Assembly: GCF_048537545.1 (NCBI RefSeq) | Contig: NZ_CP183218.1 | Direction: 5' to 3' (one strand) | From: Chania fonticola_B | Lineage (GTDB): Bacteria; Pseudomonadota; Gammaproteobacteria; Enterobacterales; Enterobacteriaceae | Length of the DNA: 64,000 nt | Part shown: piece after piece, positions 8,663-17,355 of the stretch | How the letters are laid out: each line of letters begins with the position of its first letter | How positions within the stretch are numbered: the first letter of the stretch is position 1 | Made by a program: the position numbers and the translations under genes | Notes under the pieces: generated by a model | What the model saw: only the letters and a program-made list of their open reading frames with translations | The model's database searches: none | What the model was told of the DNA's origin: nothing

Positions 8663-9052
8663 TTACATGCCCAGTTTTTCAAAGATCTTGTTGAGCTTCT
8701 CTTCCAGCGTCGCCGCCGTGAAGGGTTTCACCACGTAACCGCTGGCACCCGCCTGAGCGGCAGCAATAATGTTCTCTTTCTTGGCTTCCGCCGTCACCAT
8801 CAATACCGGCATTGACGCCAGCGCGCCGTCAGCACGGATGGTTTGCAGCAGCTCGAGGCCATCCATGTTCGGCATATTCCAGTCTGATACCACGAAATCG
8901 AAGCTGCCGGCGCGCAGTTTGTTCAACGCATCCGCCCCGTCTTCCGCCTCTTCGACGTTGTTAAAACCCAGTTCTTTCAGCAAATTTCTGACGATGCGGC
9001 GCATGGTGGAAAAATCATCCACCACCAGAAATTTAAGGTTTTTGTCTGCCAT
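8663..9052 (-). CDS. cheY: chemotaxis response regulator CheY
   Basis: A single-domain receiver of 129 residues, the E. coli length, starting MADKNLKFLVVDD. The phosphoacceptor Asp57 (VVSDWNMPN), acidic pair Asp12-Asp13, Thr87 (VTAEA) and Lys109 (VVKPF) are all in place. Phosphorylated CheY binds FliM and FliN to reverse the motor. It sits between cheB and cheZ. A longer reading frame upstream (to 9124) has no family support. Confidence 0.98.
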   Translation of the reverse strand: MADKNLKFLVVDDFSTMRRIVRNLLKELGFNNVEEAEDGADALNKLRAGSFDFVVSDWNMPNMDGLELLQTIRADGALASMPVLMVTAEAKKENIIAAAQAGASGYVVKPFTAATLEEKLNKIFEKLGM

Positions 9053-9101
9053 TATTGCTCCTAAGGTTAATCGTTTTTGCCCCGAGGTTCGGGGCATAAC
9101 A

Positions 9102-10151
9102 TCAAATACGCAGCGCCTGACCACCCGCGATCTGCGCCAACATGCGTTGGCTCATGCGCTCCAATTCCACTACTTCATTGACTCCGCCGGTGGCAATAGC
9201 CTCACGTGGCATGCCAAACACCACACAGCTGGCTTCGTTCTGCGCCAGGGTGTACGCCCCGGCACGGTGCATTTCCAGCATGCCTGCCGCACCGTCATTC
9301 CCCATGCCGGTGAGGATCACCCCCACCGCATTGCGCCCGGCAAACTGGGCCACCGAGCGGAACAGCACATCGACCGAAGGACGATGCCGGTTCACCGGCG
9401 GGCCATCATGCAGCCGAACCTGATAGTTGGCGCCGCTGCGCGTCAGCTCCAGATGACGATCTCCTGGCGCGATATAGGCATGGCCCGGCAAGACGCGCTC
9501 GCCGTCTTCGGCTTCTTTCACCGTGATCTGGCACAGCTTGTTGAGCCGCTCGGCAAATGAACGGGTAAAACCGGGCGGCATATGCTGGGTGATCAATAAC
9601 GCCGGGCTGGTAGCCGGTAACGGCTGCAAGACGTGGCGGATTGCCTCAGTCCCTCCGGTAGACGCCCCGATAGCGATCAGCTTCTCACTGCTCAACAACG
9701 GCGTATGGCTGAGGATCTCCGGAGCCGGTGCCGTTGAACGCTGTGGCAGACGCGCCTTGGCCGCCGTGCGGATTTTTTCGGCAATCAACTCGCTATAGGC
9801 CAGCATGCCTTCGCGGATCCCGAGTTGCGGCTTGGTGACAAAATCCACCGCGCCCAGTTCCAACGCCCGTAGGGTGATCTCCGATCCCTTTCCGGTCAGC
9901 GACGACACCATCACCACCGGCATCGGCCGCAGGCGCATCAGTTTCTCCAGAAAATCCAGCCCGTCCATACGCGGCATTTCGACGTCCAGCGTCAGCACCT
10001 GCGGGTTGAATTTCTTGATCAGATCGCGCGCCACCAGCGGATCGGGGGCGGTCGCCACCATCTCCATATCGGGATGGCTATTGACAATCTCGGTCATCAG
10101 CTGCCGCATCAGGGCAGAGTCGTCTACGCTTAATACGCTGATTTTATTCAT
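9102..10151 (-). CDS. cheB: chemotaxis methylesterase/glutamine deamidase CheB
   Basis: A 349-residue two-domain enzyme that demethylates receptor glutamates and deamidates glutamines during adaptation. The N-terminal receiver has Asp56 (LTLDVEMPRMDG); the C-terminal esterase has the catalytic serine in IGASTGGTEAIRHVL, the histidine in QHMPPGFT and the aspartate in LTGMGNDGAAGM. The start codon overlaps the cheR stop (TAATG), so the two adaptation enzymes are translationally coupled. Confidence 0.98.
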   Translation of the reverse strand: MNKISVLSVDDSALMRQLMTEIVNSHPDMEMVATAPDPLVARDLIKKFNPQVLTLDVEMPRMDGLDFLEKLMRLRPMPVVMVSSLTGKGSEITLRALELGAVDFVTKPQLGIREGMLAYSELIAEKIRTAAKARLPQRSTAPAPEILSHTPLLSSEKLIAIGASTGGTEAIRHVLQPLPATSPALLITQHMPPGFTRSFAERLNKLCQITVKEAEDGERVLPGHAYIAPGDRHLELTRSGANYQVRLHDGPPVNRHRPSVDVLFRSVAQFAGRNAVGVILTGMGNDGAAGMLEMHRAGAYTLAQNEASCVVFGMPREAIATGGVNEVVELERMSQRMLAQIAGGQALRI

Positions 10152-11023
10152 TACCTCTCCTTGGTCAGGCCATACACGGTCTGCCCACGCAAGTAGAAAT
10201 CCCGGCTGATCTGGCTGAAGTTTTCGGAATGGCCGGCAAACATCAGGCCCCCCGGTTTAAGCAGCGGCACAAAGCGCCGCAAAATGCGCTCTTGTGTTTC
10301 CTTGTCAAAATAGATCATCACGTTACGGCAAAATATCGCATCAAACTGCCCCGGCAACGCCCATTCAGGGGCCAGCAGATTGAGCGGCTGAAAATGCACC
10401 TGTGCCGCCAGTTCTGGCCGAACCCGTACCAGACCATGGTGAGGCCCGGTCCCTCGCAGGAAATAACGCTGCATCTGCGCCGGTGTCAGGGTGCGCAGAT
10501 CTTCCTGGCGATACACCCCCGCTTCGGCCTTTTCCAATACCTGAGTATCGATATCGCTGGCCCACACCTGCGTTCCCGTCGCCCTCTGCCCTAGCGCCTC
10601 ATTCAAGGTAATGGCAATCGAGTAAGGCTCCTCACCGGTCGAGGCGGCGGTACTCCACACGCTGTAGCCGTTGGGTCGCGAACGCGCATGTTCCGCCAGG
10701 ATCGGGAAATGATGCGCCTCACGGAAAAACGCCGTCAGGTTGGTGGTCAGGGCGTTGATGAATGCCTGCCATTCAGCGCTGTTGCTATCGCTTTCCAACA
10801 ACACCAGATAGCTACCAAAATCGGGTATTCCCAGCAGCCGCAGACGACGCACCAGACGGTTGTAAACCATCTCGCGTTTGTGCTCTGCCAGCACAATACC
10901 GGCACGCTGATAGATCAACTGGCTGATCCGTCGGAAATGCACATCCGACAGGGGCAGCCGTTGCACCATCTGTGTCAGCAAAGACGCAGACTCTTTATTG
11001 GTGGGTGAAGAGGAACCACTCAT
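10151..11023 (-). CDS. cheR: chemotaxis protein methyltransferase CheR
   Basis: A 290-residue SAM-dependent methyltransferase that methylates receptor glutamates. The N-terminal helical domain (FRRISQLIYQRAGIVLAEHK) is followed by the SAM domain with STGEEPYSIAITL, and the C-terminal IFCRNVMIYFD and GLMFAGHSENF motifs. The beta-subdomain that binds the NWETF pentapeptide is present, and a receptor with that tail lies two genes upstream. It follows the Tap-like receptor after 21 bases. Confidence 0.98.
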   Translation of the reverse strand: MSGSSSPTNKESASLLTQMVQRLPLSDVHFRRISQLIYQRAGIVLAEHKREMVYNRLVRRLRLLGIPDFGSYLVLLESDSNSAEWQAFINALTTNLTAFFREAHHFPILAEHARSRPNGYSVWSTAASTGEEPYSIAITLNEALGQRATGTQVWASDIDTQVLEKAEAGVYRQEDLRTLTPAQMQRYFLRGTGPHHGLVRVRPELAAQVHFQPLNLLAPEWALPGQFDAIFCRNVMIYFDKETQERILRRFVPLLKPGGLMFAGHSENFSQISRDFYLRGQTVYGLTKER

Positions 11024-11044
11024 AGCCCTTCACCCAATTGGTTG

Positions 11045-12676
11045 TTACTTGCCATACAATTCGACACTAGTTGCTTCCTTTGCCACTGATAAAACTCCGT
11101 TGTTAAGGCTGTCTGATAAGGTGATGTTGTCGTCCGCAAGGCGGAATACCGCTACCGCATCGGCCAGCGTAATCGCCTGCTCTTCCAATGCCGCCGCCGC
11201 CGAGGCCGCTTGTTCCACTAGCGCGGCGTTCTGTTGCGTCACCTGATCCATCTGGGTCACGGCCTGAGTGACCTGCTCGATACCGCGGCTTTGCTCATCG
11301 GAGGCCGAGGAGATCTCGCCCATAATGTCGGTAACGCGGGTCACCGAACGCACGATATCCTTCATCGTGGCACCGGAGTCTTCGACCAGCACCGACCCTT
11401 GCTTAACACGGCCAACCGACTCATCGATCAGCACTTTGATTTCTTTCGCTGCCTGAGCGCTACGCTGAGCCAGATTGCGCACCTCTGCGGCCACCACGGC
11501 AAAACCACGCCCTTGTTCCCCCGCCCGCGCAGCTTCAACCGCCGCGTTCAACGCCAGGATGTTGGTCTGGAAGGCAATACCGTCGATCACGCTGGTAATG
11601 GCACCAATTTTCTGCGAGCTGCTGGCAATATCGTGCATGGTGGTGACCACCTCGTCGGCCATTTCCCCGCCCTTGGCAGCGGTGGCTGAGGCATCGCGCG
11701 CCAGCTTTGAGGCCTGGCGGGCATTGTCGGCGTTCTGTTTCACCGTGGCGGTTAACTGCTCCATGCTGGCGGCTGATTCTTCCAGCGACGCGGCTTGCTG
11801 CTCGGTGCGGGAAGAGAGATCGTTATTGCCTTCCGAAATCTCCTGTAGCCCGATCAGGATCGACTCGGCGCCTTCGCGCACCGCGCCGACTGTGCCAATC
11901 AACGAGTTCTGCATGCGGTGCAGGCTGGCAAACAACATGCTGATCTCGTTGCGGCCATACACCTGGATCGGCGTGGCCAGGTTGCCGTCGGCGATACGGT
12001 CAAAGTGGCTGCGCATAATATTCAGCGGCTGAACCAACATATTGCGTAACCACCACATGGCGCTGGCGGTCACCAGGATCAGCATCAGCACTGCGCCGCA
12101 CACCAGCCAACCGGCCAGCGTGAAGGAGCGCTGGTTGGCCGCATTGGCCTGGGCGATATTTTCGTTGACCAGTTGCAGGTACTGGACGAAGTCGGCTTCG
12201 AAAAGGTCCTGCATTTTCTGTGTAGGTTGATCCATAAAGCCCTGCAGGTTGCCGCCCTCCAGGAAGACAATCAGTTCGCGCAGCGCACCGCGTAGCCGCT
12301 CATAGCTGGCTTGGGTGGTTTCTGTCAGTTGCTGCTCCTGGTCGCTGTTACGCGAGACGGCCAGGAACTGATTAAAATAGAGATCGGCTTTCTGCAACGA
12401 ACTGCGGGCGTTGCCCATCAGCGCATCGACCTGTTCTTGCGGTACTTTCAGCGCTGCACGGGTGCCGGCCCGGTTCAAGGTGTTACGTGCCTGTAGCAGC
12501 GAAACCCAGCTCAGGCTGAGGGCATCACGCTGCTGGCTACCCAGACTAATCAGATTAAGATTGTGGTTATCGGAGCGGGAAGCGGTATACGACAAGCCGG
12601 TGCTAATCAGTTGCATCAGACAAAAGGTCAGCAGTAATAAAAACAGACTGGTAGAGATACGGACTCGGTTAAACAC
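11045..12676 (-). CDS. tap: Tap-like methyl-accepting chemotaxis protein (no CheR tether)
   Basis: A 543-residue receptor with two membrane helices (about residues 7-30 and 190-212), a periplasmic four-helix ligand domain, a HAMP domain and the signalling hairpin EAARAGEQGRGFAVVAAEVR. The start MFNRVRISTSLFLLLLT and the HAMP stretch MLVQPL..SHFDRIADGNLATPI..VYGRNEI resemble E. coli Tap, which senses dipeptides via DppA, and it occupies the tap position just before cheR. The C-terminus ends ATSVELYGK with no NWETF, as in E. coli Tap, so its adaptation would depend on neighbouring receptors. Ligand is inferred only from synteny and overall resemblance. Confidence 0.85.
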   Translation of the reverse strand: MFNRVRISTSLFLLLLTFCLMQLISTGLSYTASRSDNHNLNLISLGSQQRDALSLSWVSLLQARNTLNRAGTRAALKVPQEQVDALMGNARSSLQKADLYFNQFLAVSRNSDQEQQLTETTQASYERLRGALRELIVFLEGGNLQGFMDQPTQKMQDLFEADFVQYLQLVNENIAQANAANQRSFTLAGWLVCGAVLMLILVTASAMWWLRNMLVQPLNIMRSHFDRIADGNLATPIQVYGRNEISMLFASLHRMQNSLIGTVGAVREGAESILIGLQEISEGNNDLSSRTEQQAASLEESAASMEQLTATVKQNADNARQASKLARDASATAAKGGEMADEVVTTMHDIASSSQKIGAITSVIDGIAFQTNILALNAAVEAARAGEQGRGFAVVAAEVRNLAQRSAQAAKEIKVLIDESVGRVKQGSVLVEDSGATMKDIVRSVTRVTDIMGEISSASDEQSRGIEQVTQAVTQMDQVTQQNAALVEQAASAAAALEEQAITLADAVAVFRLADDNITLSDSLNNGVLSVAKEATSVELYGK

Positions 12677-12764
12677 GATAAACCTCCAGGTAGCCGCGGG
12701 TTAACACGACTTAGGACGGAAAAAAGGGCCACGATCTCGCAGGGAGAACGCAGCCCAATGCCGG

Positions 12765-14432
12765 TTAGAACGTTTCCCAGTTCTCCTGTGGATCGCTGGC
12801 GTTCATTTTTTTATGATTGATTACCGGGGTAACGACTTTACTGTTGGCGGATGACTTGAACTCGTTTTGGCCTTCCGCTTTCAGTCGGAATACCGCAACG
12901 GACTGGGTCAAGCGGCTGGCCTGCTCTTCCAGAGCTGCCGCCGCAGAGGCCGATTCTTCGACCAAAGAGGCGTTCTGTTGAGTGACGCGATCCATTTCGG
13001 CAACCGCCTGGCCAACCTGATCGATACCACGGCTTTGCTCGTCGGAGGCCGAAGCGATTTCACCCATGATGTCGGTGACGCGGGTGACGGCATTGACGAT
13101 ATCGCCCATGGTTTCACCGGCGCTTTCCACCAGCACCGAGCCCATATCGACGCGGCTAACCGAGTCTTCAATCAGGCCTTTGATCTCTTTGGCTGCCTGC
13201 GCGCTACGGCTTGCCAGGTTACGTACCTCCCCGGCAACCACGGCAAAACCACGGCCCTGCTCACCGGCACGGGCAGCTTCAACTGCCGCATTCAACGCCA
13301 GGATATTGGTCTGGAAGGCGATGCCGTCGATCACGCTGGTAATGTCGGCAATTTTCTGCGAACTGCCCGCGATGTCGTGCATGGTTTGCACCACGTTGGC
13401 GACCACTTTGCCGCCTTTCTGCGCGGTTTCTGAGGCGCTCAACGCCAGTTGGCTGGCCTGACGGGCGTTTTCGGCGTTCTGTTTCACCGTCGCGGTCAAC
13501 TGCTCCATGCTGGCGGCGGTTTCTTCCAGCGAGGCGGCCTGCTGTTCGGTACGGGAAGAGAGATCGTTGTTACCTGCGGCAATCTCGGAAGCACCGCTGT
13601 AGATGGCATCGGCCCCCTGACGCACGCCGCTGACGGTGTCAATCAGTTCGCCTTGCATGTGCCTAAGGCTGGCTGCCAGCACGCCCATTTCGTTGCGGCT
13701 GTTGACGTCGATTTGGTGAGTCAAATCGCCTGCGGCGATCAGTTTGATGTGCTCAATCATACGGTTGAGTGGGCGCACCAGAATATGGTGGATGCCGAAC
13801 CAAACCATGGCGATCACCGCAACCACCAGTACCAGCACCACGACCAACGTCCAAACGGCGAATTCGAAAGAGCTGTCGCCATCTTCGACCGCGATCTGGT
13901 ATAGCTTGTCGTTCTGAGTCAGGTAGCGGTTATAGAGCTGTTCAAATCCAGTCTGATAACGTTGAGTGGGCTGTTCGAAGAAGGCGTCCAGCTTGCCGTC
14001 ACCCAACAGTGTGACCAGTTCCGACAACGCAGTGTGCAGAGTGGTATAGCGTTGCTTGAGTTCGTCTGCCGCTGCGGCATCCTGGCGAGCATCCAGAGGG
14101 ATTTTTTCATAGGCAGTGTAGTGCTGTTCCGCCATGCTCAAGGTGTTTTTCGCCGAAACCAGCAGTTCATCAACGGTGGCACCGGTGCCCGCTTTATTGA
14201 GGTCCATCATGTAGCGGATCCCGGCACGATTGAGGGTATTGCGGGTTTGCAGCAGGTTTACCCAGCTTTCATTCAGTTCTGACTGCTGCTGTCGGATAGT
14301 TTGCAGTACGGTAAAATTCTCTTTGTTATCTTTCAGCGAAGTGAAAAACAGCCCACCGGAAACCAGCTGCAAGGCACCGAATAACACCAGCACCAGCAAT
14401 AAGCTGGTGACCACCTTCATACGATTAAACAT
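12765..14432 (-). CDS. tsr: Tsr-like methyl-accepting chemotaxis protein with NWETF tail
   Basis: A 555-residue receptor with the order transmembrane 1, periplasmic sensor, transmembrane 2 (about 190-215), HAMP, methylation helices and signalling tip EAARAGEQGRGFAVVAGEVR. The N-terminal half (MKVVTSLLLVLVLFGALQL, FTVLQTIRQQQSELNESWV, LQTRNTLNRAGIRYMMD) is much closer to Tsr than to Tar, including the RNTLNRAGIR serine-site region. It ends ENWETF, the tether for CheR and CheB. A perfect FliA promoter lies 57 bases upstream. In this position E. coli has tar, so the gene could be named differently elsewhere; the amino-acid sensor type is inferred. Confidence 0.88.
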   Translation of the reverse strand: MFNRMKVVTSLLLVLVLFGALQLVSGGLFFTSLKDNKENFTVLQTIRQQQSELNESWVNLLQTRNTLNRAGIRYMMDLNKAGTGATVDELLVSAKNTLSMAEQHYTAYEKIPLDARQDAAAADELKQRYTTLHTALSELVTLLGDGKLDAFFEQPTQRYQTGFEQLYNRYLTQNDKLYQIAVEDGDSSFEFAVWTLVVVLVLVVAVIAMVWFGIHHILVRPLNRMIEHIKLIAAGDLTHQIDVNSRNEMGVLAASLRHMQGELIDTVSGVRQGADAIYSGASEIAAGNNDLSSRTEQQAASLEETAASMEQLTATVKQNAENARQASQLALSASETAQKGGKVVANVVQTMHDIAGSSQKIADITSVIDGIAFQTNILALNAAVEAARAGEQGRGFAVVAGEVRNLASRSAQAAKEIKGLIEDSVSRVDMGSVLVESAGETMGDIVNAVTRVTDIMGEIASASDEQSRGIDQVGQAVAEMDRVTQQNASLVEESASAAAALEEQASRLTQSVAVFRLKAEGQNEFKSSANSKVVTPVINHKKMNASDPQENWETF

Positions 14433-14488
14433 TTTTACCCTTCTTGGAAGCCCGCACAGACAAGTGCTGTGTACGTTAACTGTCTGGG

Positions 14489-14515
14489 TTATCGGCGTGG
14501 CAGAAGAGAACTTTA
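14489..14515 (-). promoter_or_regulatory. sigma-28 (FliA) promoter for the receptor-cheRBYZ run
   Basis: On the minus strand TAAAGTTC, 11 bases, GCCGATAA matches the FliA consensus at all but one position with the correct spacer, ending 56 bases before the Tsr-like start. It is the only candidate promoter seen between the receptor and cheW. Confidence 0.92.
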
Positions 14516-14581
14516 AGAAAAATCTGTAACTATTTTTTTGTATTGTGCGGAGGGTAAGATTTTAGCTCGGCGAAGGGATGG

Positions 14582-14741
14582 CCCCTCACCCTAGCCCTCT
14601 CCCACAGGGAGAGGGGACAGAACGTGCTACTGATTAACTACTGCGCCAGTCCTCGATATCGCCCGTGTTACAGATTAGTCTCTACACCTGAACACAGCGC
14701 CATTCCAGCTCCCACCTGTGGGAGAGGGTTGGGGTGAGGGG
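14582..14741. repeat. MITE-like palindromic element, copy 1
   Basis: A 160 bp unit bounded by inverted repeats: CCCCTCACCCTAGCCCTCT at the left and AGAGGGTTGGGGTGAGGGG at the right, each with an inner GGGAGAGGGG/CTCCCACCTG palindrome. The interior has no reading frame. It lies between cheW and the Tsr-like receptor gene. A second copy with near-identical ends is at 56575-58089, split by an insertion sequence. Confidence 0.75.
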
Positions 14742-14851
14742 ACCGTTGAGCGCAGGGATGCGCGATACGAGCCCCCAGGGACGGGTTTACGGCGTGTCGG
14801 CGTTCTGCATTATCCCCACCTGTTGAGCCGTGACAAACAGCTACTCAGCAA

Positions 14852-15352
14852 TCAGGCGCTTTTCGCTACGTTGTCCACCAGCGACATCTCTTCACTGCTC
14901 AGCAGCTTTTCGATATCCACCAGGATCAGCATACGTTCACCGAGCGACCCCAGACCGGTGAGATATTCCGTCGCCAGCGTAACCGCGAACTCAGGGGCTG
15001 GGCGGATCTGATCCGTCGTTAACGACAGCACATCAGACACGCCATCCACCACGATACCCACCACCCGCTGGCCAAAGTTCAGCACGATCACCACGGTGTT
15101 TTCATCATAAGAGACGTCCTGCTGGGCAAACTTCACGCGCAGATCGATAATCGGCACGATCACCCCACGCAGATTGGTCACGCCCTTGATAAACGCCGGG
15201 GTGTTGGCGATGCGCGTTACCTGATCGTAACCGCGGATCTCCTGAACCTTGAGGATATCAATGCCATACTCTTCGTTACCCAAGGTAAAAATCAGGAACT
15301 CCTGACCTACCGTTTCGCCCGCCAGTTTGCTGACGGCTGCCAGTCCTGCCAT
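14852..15352 (-). CDS. cheW: chemotaxis coupling protein CheW
   Basis: A 166-residue adaptor (E. coli 167) that links receptors to CheA at the inner face of the membrane. The sequence (GQEFLIFTLGNEEYGIDILK, VQEIRGYDQVTRIANTPAFI, NLRGVIVPIIDLRVKF) is nearly that of E. coli CheW. The ATG at 15352 is preferred because AAGGTG lies seven bases before it; a GTG three codons upstream is possible. It follows cheA by 31 bases and ends the motAB-cheAW operon. Confidence 0.97.
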   Translation of the reverse strand: MAGLAAVSKLAGETVGQEFLIFTLGNEEYGIDILKVQEIRGYDQVTRIANTPAFIKGVTNLRGVIVPIIDLRVKFAQQDVSYDENTVVIVLNFGQRVVGIVVDGVSDVLSLTTDQIRPAPEFAVTLATEYLTGLGSLGERMLILVDIEKLLSSEEMSLVDNVAKSA

Positions 15353-15383
15353 TTCGATCACCTTTAAATCAGTCGGTTAATAA

Positions 15384-17351
15384 TTATGCGGCAGCGTCCG
15401 TCAGACGCTTTTCCCGGTTCAGCGTTTGCAGCGCCGAAACATCTACAATCAGCGCCACGCTGCCATCCCCCAGAATGGTGGCAGCCGAAATGCCCGGCAC
15501 CTTGCGGTAATTGCTTTCCAGATTTTTCACCACCACCTGGTGCTGACCGATCAACTGATCGACCAGCAGCGCATAGCGGCGGCCTGCACTTTGCAAAATC
15601 ACCACGATGCCCTGAGTGGCTTCGGTTTTGGCACCGTCAACCTCAAACACCCGATACAGCTCGACCAGAGGCAGATATTCGCCGCGTACCTGAAGCACAC
15701 GCTCCCCACCGGCCAGCGGATGCAAATCCTCGGCCTGCGGTTGCAATGACTCCATCACGGCATTCAATGGCAGAATGAACACTTCCTCATTCACCTTGAC
15801 CGACATGCCGTCAAGAATGGCCAGCGTCAGCGGCAGTAAAATGCGGATTGAGGTGCCCTTCCCAGCCTGGAAATGGATTTCGACATGGCCCCCCATCTCC
15901 TGAATATTTCGCTTCACCACGTCCATGCCCACTCCGCGCCCGGAGACGTCTGTCACCTGCTCGGCGGTGGAGAAACCCGGGGCAAAGATCAGCATGCCGA
16001 CCTCTTCATCGCTCATGTTGTCACTCACCGCTAGCCCCTGCGAAGCAGCCTTGGCGAGAATTTTCTGGCGATTGAGACCGGCACCGTCATCGGTGACCTC
16101 AATGCAGATATTGCCGCCCTGATGTTCGGCGGACAGGATCAGACTACCGACTTCGGCCTTACCGGCGGCCAGGCGCGCAGCAGGTTCTTCAATACCGTGA
16201 TCCAGGCTGTTACGCACCAGGTGCGTCAACGGATCGATAATGCGTTCAATCAGGCTCTTGTCCAGTTCGGTAGAGCTGCCGCGTAGCGTCAACTCCACCT
16301 GCTTGTCCAGCTTGCTGGCCAGATCGCGCACCAGACGCGGGAAGCGGCTGAAAACGTACTCCATCGGCATCATGCGGATCGACATCACCGACTCTTGCAG
16401 GTCGCGAGCGTTACGCTCCAACTGGCTCATGCTGTTAAGCAGATCGCCGTGGTTGACCGGATCCAGGGAGCCGGAACGCTGGGCCAGCATCGACTGAGTG
16501 ATCACCAATTCCCCCACCAGGTTGATCAGTTGATCGACCTTTTCTACCGCCACGCGAATACTGGTGGACTCGCTAGCCTTGGCTTTGGGCTTCGGCGCTT
16601 CAGCCACCGTGGCGGGCGCGGTAGGTGGGACAACGGCCACGGGTTCCGGCGTGCTGATCTTCTCCACGGCCTTCGGCGGCGTGGAAAAGGCAATCTGCTC
16701 CGGCTCCAGCACAAAGCACAGCACCGCGCTGATATCCTCCTCACTGGCAGAGGTCAGTAAAGTGACCTCCAGGCTGGTCTCGGTCTGCTGCGGGTTTTCC
16801 ACCTCGCCGAGATTGCCCAACTCTTCCAGCATCAGCGGAATTTCATTCGGCTTCAGACCGCTCAGGCTGATCCGCATCCCGCCTTCAATTGCAGCCGGAG
16901 CAGCGGCATGAACCACCGGTGAGGTTACCGTTACCGCCGCCGCAGGAGCATCCTGCTGTTGCGCTTCCAAAGCCAACTGCCGCAACGCCTGACAAATATA
17001 CTCAAAGCTCTCGCTATCAGGCTGTTGCGACGTTTTATAGGCGTCCAGTTGCTCCTGCATAATGTCTTTGGTTTCCAGAAACAGGTTGATAATTTCGGTG
17101 CTCAGGCTCATTTCCTGACGCCGGGCACCGTCCAGCAAATTCTCCAGCAGGTGGGTAGTTTCCTGCAGCACGCTAAAGCCGAAGGTAGCTGCCCCGCCCT
17201 TGATCGAATGGGCAGCGCGGAAAATCGCGTTCAGTGGTTCAATATCCGGGGCCAGCGGGTCCAGCTCCAACAGATGTTGCTCCATATCGGCCAGCAGCTC
17301 GTCTGCCTCATCAAAAAAGGTCTGATAAAAAGCGCTAATGTCCATGCTCAC
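15384..17351 (-). CDS. cheA: chemotaxis histidine kinase CheA
   Basis: A 655-residue class II histidine kinase (E. coli 654). Domains in order: HPt (P1) with phosphorylated His48 in AAHSIKGG; P2 CheY/CheB-docking domain near residues 160-230; a proline/alanine-rich linker; P3 dimerisation (STSIRVAVEKVDQLINLVGEL); P4 ATPase with N-box HLVRNSLDHGIE and G-boxes DDGAGLN and GRGVGMDVV; and a CheW-like P5. It phosphorylates CheY and CheB in response to receptors. Start MSMDISAFYQTFFDEADEL matches E. coli. It is 4 bases after motB. Confidence 0.98.
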   Translation of the reverse strand: MSMDISAFYQTFFDEADELLADMEQHLLELDPLAPDIEPLNAIFRAAHSIKGGAATFGFSVLQETTHLLENLLDGARRQEMSLSTEIINLFLETKDIMQEQLDAYKTSQQPDSESFEYICQALRQLALEAQQQDAPAAAVTVTSPVVHAAAPAAIEGGMRISLSGLKPNEIPLMLEELGNLGEVENPQQTETSLEVTLLTSASEEDISAVLCFVLEPEQIAFSTPPKAVEKISTPEPVAVVPPTAPATVAEAPKPKAKASESTSIRVAVEKVDQLINLVGELVITQSMLAQRSGSLDPVNHGDLLNSMSQLERNARDLQESVMSIRMMPMEYVFSRFPRLVRDLASKLDKQVELTLRGSSTELDKSLIERIIDPLTHLVRNSLDHGIEEPAARLAAGKAEVGSLILSAEHQGGNICIEVTDDGAGLNRQKILAKAASQGLAVSDNMSDEEVGMLIFAPGFSTAEQVTDVSGRGVGMDVVKRNIQEMGGHVEIHFQAGKGTSIRILLPLTLAILDGMSVKVNEEVFILPLNAVMESLQPQAEDLHPLAGGERVLQVRGEYLPLVELYRVFEVDGAKTEATQGIVVILQSAGRRYALLVDQLIGQHQVVVKNLESNYRKVPGISAATILGDGSVALIVDVSALQTLNREKRLTDAAA

Positions 17352-17355
17352 GGGG

